From assembly GCF_014698145.1 (NCBI RefSeq), contig NZ_JACJSM010000011.1, positions 62,001 to 126,000 of the forward strand: 64,000 nt of DNA, written 5' to 3'. This document shows, in pieces, positions 51,152 through 60,688 of the stretch. The number at the start of each line of letters is the position of its first letter. The first letter of the stretch is position 1. The position numbers and the translations under genes are program-made. The notes under the pieces are model-generated. The model was not told the DNA's origin and did no database searches. It saw nothing but the letters and a program-made list of their open reading frames with translations. The DNA is from Oscillatoria sp. FACHB-1406. Its GTDB lineage: Bacteria; Cyanobacteriota; Cyanobacteriia; Cyanobacteriales; Spirulinaceae.

Positions 51152-53840
51152 GCGCGTCCATTCCTACTTGGATGGGGGTCGCTTCCAATGAAGGGGCGAT
51201 CGCGGTTTGGGGGCGTTCTGCGACAGGGATATACGGCGCGCTACGCCCTTCTAGTTTCACTCGCTGGTGCGATCGCCACAACACCCAAGGACCGAGGATA
51301 TTCCCCTGAATTTCGAGCAGGATCAGCGAGAGGGGATAATCGCTCGTACCGCGCAACCAAGTCAGAATCCGTTTTGTATGGTACATGGGCAAAGCAACAA
51401 ACACTTGCAAAAATCCCCGCCAATCTCCATCGCGCAGCCAAGTTGTTAAGTTATAAGAGACGTGACCCTTGCTGTAGCCGAAAATTTGACGGCGTAAGGC
51501 GGATAAATCCCGGCGATGCTTGTGCCAAACGTAAGCAGATGGCTCGTAGGTAATGGTATAGCCGGCTTTGAGAACTTTGTAGAACAGGTATGTATCTTCT
51601 CCGACCCCCGAGGGCATCCCCGGTCCGAGGGCTTCCTGCATTAAACCAATCTGGGGATGCGTAAAAATGCTGGCTCGAAAGGCAGCGTTGGCGGTTGCTC
51701 CCAATCCCCAAGTCGGTACGGCAAACTTGGGAAAAGATTTAAACCAGTCCCCGTTGACCTCAAAGGGTTCAAAACCTCGCCCTAAGCCGCCGTATCGTTC
51801 AAAGAAACGCTGGTAAATCGTCTCTAGCTGCAACGGTAAGACATTTCCCGTAACAATCATGACATCCGGTCGGGCAAAAGGCGCGACCAGCTTCTCAATC
51901 CAATCGGGGGGAAGCGTCACGTCATCGTCGGTGGCAATGACAATATCTCCGGTGCTAGCAACAAAGCCTGCATTGCGAGCGTATGCGAGGCCTTGGCGCG
52001 GTTCCTTCACGAGCTTCACTTCAGGAAACTCGGCGACGACGGGGGCGGTTAAACCCGACGCGGGATGGTTGTCTACGACAATGATTTCTACTCGCCGAGC
52101 GGTTTGTTGTTTGACCAAGCATTGCAGGCAATTGCGCAGATCGTCGGGTCGGTCGTAGGTGGCGAGGTTAATGGAAACGGAAACGGAGTCTGGCAGTTTC
52201 TCGCATTGGATGACTTCTTTCACTTCCCGGTTAGGAGAATATCGCTCTGTCATGCTCGCAAATGCTTCCGCCCAGACGGTATTTTTGCCAGACTTGGCTA
52301 GGGGCTGGATCGCTTTCAAGCCTAACGCCTCAATAATGGCTTGGCTTAACCGGCTGCGGTGGATAGGCTGGTAAATATTCGGGATACTGACACCGCCTAA
52401 AGGCTCTCCCCGCCAGGTGACGAACACTTGAACGTCGGAGTATTGGGTTACATCGACTAGAGAATGTAAGGGCTGGGTGAGTTCGACGCTTCGCACGGCG
52501 ACGGGTCGATTAACTTCGACGGGCGGTTGGGCGGGCGGTTCGGGGGCGATCTTTTCTTTCGCGATCGCTTCTTGGGGACCGAAGGAGGCGATAATTTCGG
52601 CAGCCTGTTTTTGAGCTTTTTGATAGCGAGTTATCCCAATGAAGGAACCCCAGAACTCAGCTTTGACGAGTTCTAGGGGAAACTGAGTGGGATGCTTAAA
52701 GGCAATCCAAAGCCGACGCAGGCTCCAATAGCACAGCCACCAAATTCCCAACCATATAAAAGAACGGCGCTCTTCGGGATAGGTGGTTGCCCCGCAGACG
52801 AAGTAAGAATAAAGACCGATCCCGTTGTTCGTCAGTTGAGAGTGCAGTTTTTCGTAATCGCGCCGATGTCGGTGGCGCACGAGAGCGTCGGGTTCGTATA
52901 GGAGCGTATGTCCTTTTTTGAGGACGCGGAAAAACATTTCTAAGTCGCCGCCGCCATTGGTGGGCGTGCCGACATCTAGGGCGGGATCGAAGGGGCCAAT
53001 CTCTTCAAAAATGCAGCGCCGATAGGCCATATTTGCTCCCGTGCCAAATTGTCCCGCTCCCAGCCATCCCCAAGGCATTTTGCTATCGGGGTAGACGCGG
53101 TACCATTTGCGATCGAATCCCCGTCCAAAACCTCCATTCCATTCAAACAGCACTTGAGCTTCGGTTTCGAGTTCGTAGGGAACGACTAGCCCTGTTATTG
53201 CCATGACTTCGGGGTTTTCCACGAAGGCTTTTGCTAAAGCTTTGACCCAACCGCGATCGACAACGACATCATCATCAGTGTAGGCCAGGATTTCGCCTTT
53301 GGCTTCGATAATCGCGCGATTGCGCGCCCAATCTAAGCCGGGACGGGGTTCGCAGACGTAGCGAATCTGGGGATAATGGGCTTGTAATAATTCTTGGGTT
53401 GCTTCGGTGCTGGGGGCGTTATCGACCACTAAAAGATCGAGGTGGGGATAGTCTAACTGACAGAGGGAATCCAAACAGAGGGCGAGGTCGGCGGTGCGAT
53501 CGCGCGTACAAACGGCTATCGTTACGAGCGGTAATTCTCCATCGCATTCCGGCACTTGCAAATCGTATAAGTCCTTAAGTCGTATACCTTCTGGATTGGG
53601 GGAGGTTGCTAATCCATTTTGCAACAGGCGCTGGAGAATTCCCCAACTCTGTTGTTCGAGAAGACATTTCCCGAGAATTTCAGCCGTGCAGCATCCGTTG
53701 GCGATTGGCGCTTGAATATAACCGATGGGCGCGCCGTGCAAGCGGACTAATCCTTGTACGCCCAGATAACCCTCTAAATTCTCTAGGGTTTCCAGCGGAC
53801 GACTGAGTTCGAGATCGACAACCTTGAGCGGATAAAGCAT
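51141..53840 (-). CDS. Tandem two-domain GT2 glycosyltransferase
   Basis: 899 residues with two full GT2 domains: first ~85-400 ('LVTIAVCTRDRTADLALCLD', 'LLVVDNAPSTEATQELL', 'ILAYTDDDVVVDRGWVKALA', 'GGGDLEMFFRVLKKGHTL'), second ~545-840 ('SVSINLATYDRPDDLRNCLQ', 'IIVVDNHPASGLTAPVVAEF', 'IVIATDDDVTLPPDWIEKLV', 'GVGEDTYLFYKVLKAGYTIT'). Both retain a DDD metal motif, and a catalytic-base region with 'YEPDALVRHRHRRDYEK' or 'YEPSAYVWHKHRRDLSA'. The paired architecture suggests an alternating polymerase. Coupled by overlap to the exporter permease. Confidence 0.9.
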   Translation of the reverse strand: MLYPLKVVDLELSRPLETLENLEGYLGVQGLVRLHGAPIGYIQAPIANGCCTAEILGKCLLEQQSWGILQRLLQNGLATSPNPEGIRLKDLYDLQVPECDGELPLVTIAVCTRDRTADLALCLDSLCQLDYPHLDLLVVDNAPSTEATQELLQAHYPQIRYVCEPRPGLDWARNRAIIEAKGEILAYTDDDVVVDRGWVKALAKAFVENPEVMAITGLVVPYELETEAQVLFEWNGGFGRGFDRKWYRVYPDSKMPWGWLGAGQFGTGANMAYRRCIFEEIGPFDPALDVGTPTNGGGDLEMFFRVLKKGHTLLYEPDALVRHRHRRDYEKLHSQLTNNGIGLYSYFVCGATTYPEERRSFIWLGIWWLCYWSLRRLWIAFKHPTQFPLELVKAEFWGSFIGITRYQKAQKQAAEIIASFGPQEAIAKEKIAPEPPAQPPVEVNRPVAVRSVELTQPLHSLVDVTQYSDVQVFVTWRGEPLGGVSIPNIYQPIHRSRLSQAIIEALGLKAIQPLAKSGKNTVWAEAFASMTERYSPNREVKEVIQCEKLPDSVSVSINLATYDRPDDLRNCLQCLVKQQTARRVEIIVVDNHPASGLTAPVVAEFPEVKLVKEPRQGLAYARNAGFVASTGDIVIATDDDVTLPPDWIEKLVAPFARPDVMIVTGNVLPLQLETIYQRFFERYGGLGRGFEPFEVNGDWFKSFPKFAVPTWGLGATANAAFRASIFTHPQIGLMQEALGPGMPSGVGEDTYLFYKVLKAGYTITYEPSAYVWHKHRRDLSALRRQIFGYSKGHVSYNLTTWLRDGDWRGFLQVFVALPMYHTKRILTWLRGTSDYPLSLILLEIQGNILGPWVLWRSHQRVKLEGRSAPYIPVAERPQTAIAPSLEATPIQVGMDAHGS

Positions 53841-53971
53841 TCCCTAACTCTCCTGAAATAGTGCTGTTAATACTCGGCATAAACTGCCTCTTCGGAATTT
53901 AAAATTCCCAATTCGCTCGCGAAAGTATTTCGCCACATTTTACGGGATTTCTGAATGATCGCCCATCAAAA

Positions 53972-55027
53972 TTAGATTGCTGAGAGCGAGTAATGTAAGA
54001 CTTTGCCGACTAAAAGCTTGAAATAAATACTGAGTTTGGATTGACGCGCTTCGGAAACCTTTAAGGGCTGAGTGGGACGCGCGCTTTGCCTCCCCGTTAA
54101 GATTTGCCAGAGACTTTGTAGTAGCAAGCTGTACCAGCCGTAGCGTCCCAAAGGCGTGATGAAGTCGGCTTTTAGAGCTTCGAGCAACCAAAAGATGGTT
54201 TGCTCGGGATCGCGATCGTGATGGCTTTGGCGTGCGAGGTAGAGGTAAAAACTGCTACAGGATAAGCGGTGCAGGAGAAGGGGAATATCGGGGCGATTTT
54301 GGCGAGTGGCTTGCAGCATTAAGCGGTGCGATCGCGCCATTTTCTGGTAGTCTCGGGACATACTGCTGGCAATTTTGCGATAGCCGACGGTAAATTCCGG
54401 GACGACGCAAAAGCGATATTTTTCGGCGATGCGCAGGTATAAATCCCAATCTTCGCAACCTTGGGCGTTCTGAACCTTTAAGTCGCTATTGTAACCGCCG
54501 ACCCGCTCTAAGCAGGAACGACGAATCAGCGTCGCACTGGCATTGCCTAAAAAGTTATGACAAATTAGCGTTTTGTAAACGTCACCCTCAATCGTGCTGG
54601 CGTGGAACGGGCCGAGGGGAGAATCATTTTCGTTGATATCGACAGACCAGGAATAGACTAAACCCACGCTGCTATCGGATTGCGAAAGGCGCTTGACTTG
54701 CTTTTCGAGGTGTTGGGGATACCAAATATCGTCCGCATCGAGGGGCGCGATGAATTCGCCGCGCGCGTTAGCGATGCCGAAGTTGCGCGCCGCCGCTACG
54801 CCGGAGTTAGACTGCTGGAGGATAACGATGCGCCCATCGCGTTGGGAAAGTTCGGTGGCAATTTCGACGGTGCGATCGCTCGAGCCATCATCAACGATAA
54901 TAATCTCGAAGTCGCGATCGCTTTGAGCGAGAACCGAATTTACGGTTCGCTCGAGCCACACTTCAGCATTGTAGGCAGGAATAATGACGGAAACGCGGGG
55001 CAAGGGGAGGCAAGAGAGAGCGGTCAT
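53972..55027 (-). CDS. GT2 glycosyltransferase
   Basis: 351 residues. GT-A signature in the first 130 residues: 'VSVIIPAYNAEVWLERTVNS', 'FEIIIVDDGSSDRTVEIATE', 'EFIAPLDADDIWYPQHLEKQ' (DxD metal site). The C-terminal half is helical with basic residues, without membrane segments. Adds sugars to the growing surface glycan. 131 bp from the tandem GT2 gene; same strand. Confidence 0.9.
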   Translation of the reverse strand: MTALSCLPLPRVSVIIPAYNAEVWLERTVNSVLAQSDRDFEIIIVDDGSSDRTVEIATELSQRDGRIVILQQSNSGVAAARNFGIANARGEFIAPLDADDIWYPQHLEKQVKRLSQSDSSVGLVYSWSVDINENDSPLGPFHASTIEGDVYKTLICHNFLGNASATLIRRSCLERVGGYNSDLKVQNAQGCEDWDLYLRIAEKYRFCVVPEFTVGYRKIASSMSRDYQKMARSHRLMLQATRQNRPDIPLLLHRLSCSSFYLYLARQSHHDRDPEQTIFWLLEALKADFITPLGRYGWYSLLLQSLWQILTGRQSARPTQPLKVSEARQSKLSIYFKLLVGKVLHYSLSAI

Positions 55028-55428
55028 GCGAGAGATTGCTTGGCAATTTTAAGGATTTGGGGACGCTCATCTGGCGATAGGCGCGATGGTACGAGGGTTA
55101 AAAACGGGTGGGAGGTAACTTGAGAGTTCAAGCTGTTCGCTTGGCTTGATTTTCACGCGCAAATCTTAGCTACTGCTCTTAGATAGCACAGTCAAGTTAG
55201 CTCCGTAAAGTCCAGGATTCCTCTTTTACAAAAACTTGACGAAAATTACGGCGATTGCCAAACTAGGGTAGAGTTTATTGAAATTCCAAGCTAAATCTTA
55301 CTAAAATGACCGTAAGTTTATGGGGCTAATGCCTTCATAACGATTTAGGACTTCTTAGGACGTTTTTACGTCTCTTCAATACGGCTCTACCGCAAACTCA
55401 ATAATTTTTAATAGACACCTCACTAAAG
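55028..55428. other. 401-bp divergent intergenic region
   Basis: Lies between divergent GT2 genes. A TTGACG (55234 region) with an A/T-rich downstream sequence is a weak + strand promoter candidate, and GGACG-TTTTT-ACGTC (55357-55372 region) is a small hairpin. No coding frame or clear repeat was seen. Confidence 0.4.
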
Positions 55429-56478
55429 ATGAGCGGACGTTCTCAAAGCTTACCCGCAATTTCACTGATCGTCCCGGTTTATAATGGCGGTGATAATTTT
55501 CAGCGCTGTTTGACCAGTATTGCTTCTGGAGTTTCCCCATCAACTGAGGTGATTGTCGTGGGCGATGGCGACACCGATGGTTCTTGGGAAAAAGCCCAAT
55601 TATTCGGGTTCGAGGGGATTCGCCTGCCAGAATCTCGAGGACCGGCAACTGCACGAAATATTGGGGCAAAACAAGCTAAAAATGAGATTCTTTTTTTTGT
55701 GGATGCGGACGTAGAAATTTATCCCGATACCCTGACTAAAATCGCAGCCGTTTTTGAATCCGATCCCCAGTTAGCCGCTTTAATCGGTTCCTACGACGAC
55801 GCACCCGGAGCGGCTAACTTTTTATCTCAGTATAAAAACTTATTCCACCATTACACCCACCAAATTTCCTCAGAAGAAGCATCGACATTTTGGGGAGCTT
55901 GTGGAGCGATTCGTCGCGATATTTTTCTGGAAATGGGGGGGTTTGATGAAAGTTATCGTCTTCCCTGTGTGGAAGATATCGAACTAGGCTATCGTTTAAA
56001 AAAAGCAGGCTATCGCATCCAACTTTGCAAAGAGATTCAAGTCAAACATCTCAAACGTTGGGGGATAATCTCGTTGTTGCGAGCAGATTTTTTTTACCGG
56101 GCGCTGCCTTGGACGGCTTTGATTTTACGCGATCGCGCTTTGTCTAACGATTTGAACCTTCAATACTCCAGTCGTCTCAGCGTCGTCGCGATTTACTTAC
56201 TCTCGGTCAGCCTAATCGCTTCTGTGAAGTATCCCATTGCCCTCTGTCTGGTCGTATTAGCGAGCCTTGCTTTACTCTTTCTCAATGTCTCAGTTTACCA
56301 ATTTTTCTATCATAAACGCGGCTTATCATTTACCCTCGGAACAATATTCTGGCACTGGCTTTATTATTTTTACAGCGGACTGGCTTTCGCAATTGGCAAT
56401 ATGCGCTACCAACTTCAATCTTTTAAGCAAGCGATGGCCCACTTCACCCGAAAAAGTAAGCCATCTGCCCCTTGCTAG
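55429..56478 (+). CDS. GT2 glycosyltransferase with C-terminal membrane helices
   Basis: 349 residues. GT-A core ~1-230: 'ISLIVPVYNGGDNFQRCLTS', 'TEVIVVGDGDTDGSWEKAQL', 'ILFFVDADVEIYPDTLTKIA', 'FWGACGAIRRDIFLEMGGFD', 'VEDIELGYRLKKAGYRIQLC'. Then about three hydrophobic helices (~250-330: 'LSVVAIYLLSVSLIASVKYP', 'IALCLVVLASLALLFLNVSV', 'WHWLYYFYSGLAFAIGN'). Membrane-anchored transferase, probably using lipid-linked acceptors. Followed 112 bp later by a flavoprotein. Confidence 0.9.
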   Translation: MSGRSQSLPAISLIVPVYNGGDNFQRCLTSIASGVSPSTEVIVVGDGDTDGSWEKAQLFGFEGIRLPESRGPATARNIGAKQAKNEILFFVDADVEIYPDTLTKIAAVFESDPQLAALIGSYDDAPGAANFLSQYKNLFHHYTHQISSEEASTFWGACGAIRRDIFLEMGGFDESYRLPCVEDIELGYRLKKAGYRIQLCKEIQVKHLKRWGIISLLRADFFYRALPWTALILRDRALSNDLNLQYSSRLSVVAIYLLSVSLIASVKYPIALCLVVLASLALLFLNVSVYQFFYHKRGLSFTLGTIFWHWLYYFYSGLAFAIGNMRYQLQSFKQAMAHFTRKSKPSAPC

Positions 56479-56590
56479 TTTATTTAGCGCCGACCCGACA
56501 ACTCAATAAGAGAAAACTTGTGTATATTCAAGAGACGAGACTTTTTTCATACTTCATACCTAGATCGTAATTAATTGCTAGAGGAGTCTT

Positions 56591-58072
56591 ATGCAAACAA
56601 ATTATCGGGTGGCGATTGTCGGGGCTGGGCCAGCAGGCTTGACGGCTGCTTACGAACTCGCCAAGCAAGGAATTCATCTGCTCGTGGTAGAGCGAGATGA
56701 TAAAGTAGGAGGCATTGCTCGCACTGAAATTTATAAAGGCTATCGCTTCGATATTGGAGGACATCGCTTTTATACCAAAGTAGGAGAAGTTCAACAATTG
56801 TGGCTCGAAGTGCTGGGCGACGAGTTCATTCAAGTTCCTCGCCTCTCGCGTATTTATTACAGGGGTAAATTTTTTGATTATCCTCTTTCTTTTGCTAACA
56901 CTTTATCGAATCTCGGATTGGGAACAAGTGCTGCAATTGTTCTGAGCTACATCAAAGCAAAAATTCAGGCTTTTATCAAACGTCCGGAACCAGAAACTTT
57001 TGAGGAGTGGGTAACTCATTGTTTTGGTCGTCGCCTTTATGAAACTTTTTTTAAAACTTATACAGAAAAAGTTTGGGGGATTCCCTGCAATAAAATTAGT
57101 GCAGAATGGGCCATTCAACGGATTAAAGGATTATCTTTAAAGCAGGCAGTTATTAATGCTTTATTCGGCACAAATAACACCAAAACTTTAATCAAGAAAT
57201 TTGACTACCCCATTTTGGGACCGGGCATGATGTGGGAGCGTTTTACTGAAGCGGTGGAAAAGTTAGGGGGCGATGTCTGGCTTGATACCGGCGTAATTCG
57301 CGTTAAACACCATCAGCAGCGAATTGAGAGTATGGAGGTCGATCGCAATGGGGAAGTTGTCGAGGTGAAGGCAGAACATTTTATTTCGAGTATGCCGGTG
57401 ACGGCGCTAGTGCGCTGTCTCGACCCTCGTCCGCCCGAGCCAATATTGGAAGCAGCGCGATCGCTAAAATATCGGGCTTTTATTATCGTAGCACTCATTA
57501 TTGACGCTCCCAATCTTTTCCCAGATAACTGGATTTATATTCACTCTCCAGAAGTGACAGTCGGGCGCATCCAAAACTTTAAAAATTGGAGTCCGGCAAT
57601 GGTTCCCGATCCGAATAAAACCTGTTTGGGTATGGAATATTTTTGCGATGAAGGCGACGATCTGTGGAATCTCTCCAACGAAAAGTTACTGGAACTCGCG
57701 ACGAAAGAAATCGGGATATTAGGTTTGGCTAAATCGGCAAAGGTAGAAGATGGAACGGTTTTACGACAGCCGAAAGCTTACCCCGTTTACGATCGCAATT
57801 ATCGCCAACATTTACAAGTCTTGCAAGACTACTTAGCGGGTTTTGATAATTTACAAACTGTCGGACGTAATGGAATGCACCGATATAATAACCAAGACCA
57901 CTCGATGCTGACGGGGTTGCTGGCTGCTAAAAATATTATTGGCGAGAAACACGATTTGTGGCAAGTCAATGTCGAACGCTCTTACTACGAAGATTTCACC
58001 CAGGAAGAATGGGAAAAGCGCCAGAAATCTTTATCAAAAGCTAGCCGAGAAGTTATGCCGGATAGTCTTTAA
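56591..58072 (+). CDS. FAD-dependent oxidoreductase related to UDP-galactopyranose mutase/amine oxidases
   Basis: 493 residues. FAD-binding Rossmann start 'RVAIVGAGPAGLTAAYELAK' and 'VERDDKVGGIARTEIYKGYR' 'FDIGGHRFY', the latter typical of UGM-like/protoporphyrinogen oxidase-like proteins of polysaccharide loci. 'TYTEKVWGIPCNKISAEWAI' and C-terminal 'GFDNLQTVGRNGMHRYNNQD' close the FAD site. Likely acts on a nucleotide sugar or lipid-linked sugar; the substrate is not known. Soluble. Same strand as the GT2 before it. Confidence 0.8.
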   Translation: MQTNYRVAIVGAGPAGLTAAYELAKQGIHLLVVERDDKVGGIARTEIYKGYRFDIGGHRFYTKVGEVQQLWLEVLGDEFIQVPRLSRIYYRGKFFDYPLSFANTLSNLGLGTSAAIVLSYIKAKIQAFIKRPEPETFEEWVTHCFGRRLYETFFKTYTEKVWGIPCNKISAEWAIQRIKGLSLKQAVINALFGTNNTKTLIKKFDYPILGPGMMWERFTEAVEKLGGDVWLDTGVIRVKHHQQRIESMEVDRNGEVVEVKAEHFISSMPVTALVRCLDPRPPEPILEAARSLKYRAFIIVALIIDAPNLFPDNWIYIHSPEVTVGRIQNFKNWSPAMVPDPNKTCLGMEYFCDEGDDLWNLSNEKLLELATKEIGILGLAKSAKVEDGTVLRQPKAYPVYDRNYRQHLQVLQDYLAGFDNLQTVGRNGMHRYNNQDHSMLTGLLAAKNIIGEKHDLWQVNVERSYYEDFTQEEWEKRQKSLSKASREVMPDSL

Positions 58073-58225
58073 TCGAAGTTTGAGGGATGTTACGAGTTAA
58101 AGCTTTAGGGGAACTATCGAGACTAACTTGATGTAAATTTGAGATAATTATAGGGTAACAGTTTCGGTACGAAATTCGACAGCGATCCTAAAACCAACTC
58201 TGACTTTCCCTAAGCTTTTCTAGTT

Positions 58226-59344
58226 ATGGACATCTACCGCAATGCCCTGCGCCCGCTTCTCTTTTCGGGACTTAAGATCGAGCCGGAGTTCGCCCATCAA
58301 CAAAGTCTGCAATTCCTTCAATGGTTGGAGGAAGCGCAAGAGTATCAACCGGCTGCCCTTATTTTAAAGCAGTTCGATCGCGCGTTTGGCTACCCAGATT
58401 CTCGCTTAAAGCAGCAGTTATGGGGCATTGAGTTTCCCAATCCTTTGGGGTTAGCGGCGGGATTTGATAAGGATGGCGTAGCGGCTGGAATTTGGGGCGA
58501 TTTTGGGATGGGATTTGCCGAGTTAGGAACGGTAACGTACCATCCGCAACCGGGAAATCCTCGTCCTCGTTTGTTTCGCTTGCTCGAAGATAAAGCGGTG
58601 CTGAATCGTATGGGATTTAATAATCGGGGAAGTGCTGCTTTAGCGGAACGTTTGCAACAATTAAAAGCGCGAAAAGTTCCATTAGGAATTAATTTAGGAA
58701 AGTCTAAGATTACGCCGTTAGCAGAGGCAGCAGCGGACTATGCGGGCAGTTTTAAGCGCTTGCAATCGCTGGGAGATTATTTTGTGGTGAATGTGAGTTC
58801 GCCGAATACGCCGGGATTGCGATCGCTGCAAGATAAGAGCCAACTTAACGATATTTTAACCGTTTTACAAGCCGAAAATCAAGCTCGAAAGCCAATTTTA
58901 GTGAAGATTGCACCGGATTTGGAGTGGGATGCGATCGCGGATGTTATCGACTTAGCTTTTACTCACAAACTAGCGGGAATTATCGCCACGAATACTACGA
59001 TTAGTCGCGAGGGACTGAAAACGAAAATGCTCGCGGCTACGGGAAAATCGATTGGGGAAGAAGCGGGAGGAATCAGCGGTAAACCGTTACGCGATCGCGC
59101 GACAGAAGTCATTCGTTTTATCCGCAAACAATCGCAGGGAAAATTAATAATTGTGGGAGTGGGCGGTATTTTCACGGCAGAGGATGCTTGGGAAAAAATC
59201 ATCTCCGGTGCAAGTTTAATTCAAGTGTATACGGGCTGGATTTATGAAGGCCCGTGGATGGTTCGAGAAATTCTGGCAGGATTAGTCCAAAAGTTAGAGC
59301 GTGAAGGTTTAAAGTCAATTGCTGAAGCCGTGAATATTAAGTAA
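58226..59344 (+). CDS. pyrD: Dihydroorotate dehydrogenase, class 2 (quinone)
   Basis: 372 residues. Oxidises dihydroorotate to orotate in pyrimidine synthesis, passing electrons to membrane quinone. The N-terminal amphipathic helices (1-45) of class 2 are present, then '[20 protein letters not shown]' (FMN), '[10 protein letters not shown]', catalytic Ser in '[18 protein letters not shown]', '[11 protein letters not shown]', '[19 protein letters not shown]' and '[16 protein letters not shown]'. Start ATG at 58226 fits the family. Stand-alone. Confidence 0.96.
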   Translation: MDIYRNALRPLLFSGLKIEPEFAHQQSLQFLQWLEEAQEYQPAALILKQFDRAFGYPDSRLKQQLWGIEFPNPLGLAAGFDKDGVAAGIWGDFGMGFAELGTVTYHPQPGNPRPRLFRLLEDKAVLNRMGFNNRGSAALAERLQQLKARKVPLGINLGKSKITPLAEAAADYAGSFKRLQSLGDYFVVNVSSPNTPGLRSLQDKSQLNDILTVLQAENQARKPILVKIAPDLEWDAIADVIDLAFTHKLAGIIATNTTISREGLKTKMLAATGKSIGEEAGGISGKPLRDRATEVIRFIRKQSQGKLIIVGVGGIFTAEDAWEKIISGASLIQVYTGWIYEGPWMVREILAGLVQKLEREGLKSIAEAVNIK

Positions 59345-59431
59345 CAGACAAGGGGTGAAGGGAGACGGTTTATTTTTCAGCAGAACGTGGGAATTGCGAT
59401 AAGATCGACATAGTGCCACCCTCAACTGAAT

Positions 59432-60646
59432 GTGAATAGCTCAACGCTGAACAACTCAATTTCATTGGCTATGACTAACGGTTCGCCAGAAGAATCGATC
59501 GCACGCCTAAAGCCTCAAATATTACCCTCTTCGGTAATGGCGTTAGATGAAATCGTTAGCAACTTGCGAAAAACATTAGAACGCCATCGGGGAGAACGAC
59601 AATTAATTGTCATTCAGGATTTCCCCGATCCTGACGCTCTCTCTAGCGCTTGGGCGTATCAACTGATTGCTCAACAATACGAAATTCAATCGGAAATTAT
59701 TTACGCAGGGACGCTATCGCATCAGGAAAATATTGCCTTAGTGAAATTAGCAGGAATTCCGGCGCAGCGGTGTACTCTTCAAAGTTTAAAAGAACGCGAT
59801 TTGTCTTTATATCGGGGCTGCGTTCTCGTCGATAGTCAAGGAACGACGAGTCAACTTTTCCCTTTATTGCTAGAGGCAAATATTCCGGTTGTTGTCGCGA
59901 TCGATCATCATCGCCCGCAGGATAAATTGGCAGCAGAATTTATCGATTTGCGCCCCCACGTTCGGGCGACAGCAACAATTTTGACAGAATATCTGCAAGC
60001 GGGAATGTTGCGTTTGGATGCCAATAATAAACAGCACGTTCGTTGCGCGACAGCGCTAATGCACGGTTTGCGTTCGGATACAGATCGATTGATGCAAGCG
60101 CAGGAAGAAGATTTTTTGGCGGCGGCTTATTTAAGTCGATTTTACGATCCGCCGTTGCTGAGTGCAGTGCTACAATCGTCGAGATCGCGCCATGTGATGG
60201 ATGCGATCGAACGTTCGCTTTCTAATCGCGTGGTAGCGAATGGTTTTTCGATCGCGGGAATTGGCTATTTGCGGGCGGAAAATCGCGATGCAATCCCGCA
60301 AGCTGCCGATTTTTTAGTCACCGAAGAAAACGTGCATACGGCAGTCGTTTATGGTTTAGTTCGCAATGAAGAAGAAGAACGCGAAGCGATTATTGGTTCG
60401 CTGCGAACCAATAAAATTACGTTAGATCCGGATGATTTTTTAAAAGAAGCGTTCGGACAAGATTCTCAAGGACGCTTTTTTGGCGGAGGGCGCTTGCGGG
60501 CGGGCGGTTTTGAAGTTACGGTGGGTTTTCTTTCGGGCTATAATGATTGTGCTAAATATGCCAAGCTTAAATGGGAAGTCTTCGACGCGCAAATTAAGCA
60601 AAAGTTGGCGCGTTTGGTAAATCCGGGGACTGACGCAATTGATTAA
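59432..60646 (+). CDS. DHH/DHHA1 family phosphoesterase (NrnA/RecJ-like)
   Basis: 404 residues from GTG 59432; the ATG at 59471 is an alternative. Metal site: 'VIQDFPDPDALSSAWAYQLI' (DxD), 'CVLVDSQGT' and 'VVVAIDHHRPQDKL' (DHH). DHHA1 substrate domain at the C-terminus: 'FGQDSQGRFFGGGRLRAGGF'. Hydrolyses short oligonucleotides, pAp or cyclic dinucleotides in relatives; which applies is unknown. Note 'DFPDPDALSS' replaces the common 'HxxPDxDAxGS' (the first His is Asp here). Confidence 0.88.
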   Translation: MNSSTLNNSISLAMTNGSPEESIARLKPQILPSSVMALDEIVSNLRKTLERHRGERQLIVIQDFPDPDALSSAWAYQLIAQQYEIQSEIIYAGTLSHQENIALVKLAGIPAQRCTLQSLKERDLSLYRGCVLVDSQGTTSQLFPLLLEANIPVVVAIDHHRPQDKLAAEFIDLRPHVRATATILTEYLQAGMLRLDANNKQHVRCATALMHGLRSDTDRLMQAQEEDFLAAAYLSRFYDPPLLSAVLQSSRSRHVMDAIERSLSNRVVANGFSIAGIGYLRAENRDAIPQAADFLVTEENVHTAVVYGLVRNEEEEREAIIGSLRTNKITLDPDDFLKEAFGQDSQGRFFGGGRLRAGGFEVTVGFLSGYNDCAKYAKLKWEVFDAQIKQKLARLVNPGTDAID

Positions 60647-60688
60647 GAAGCCGATGGGATTGGGGCGAGGTGGGGACATAGATAGGCA

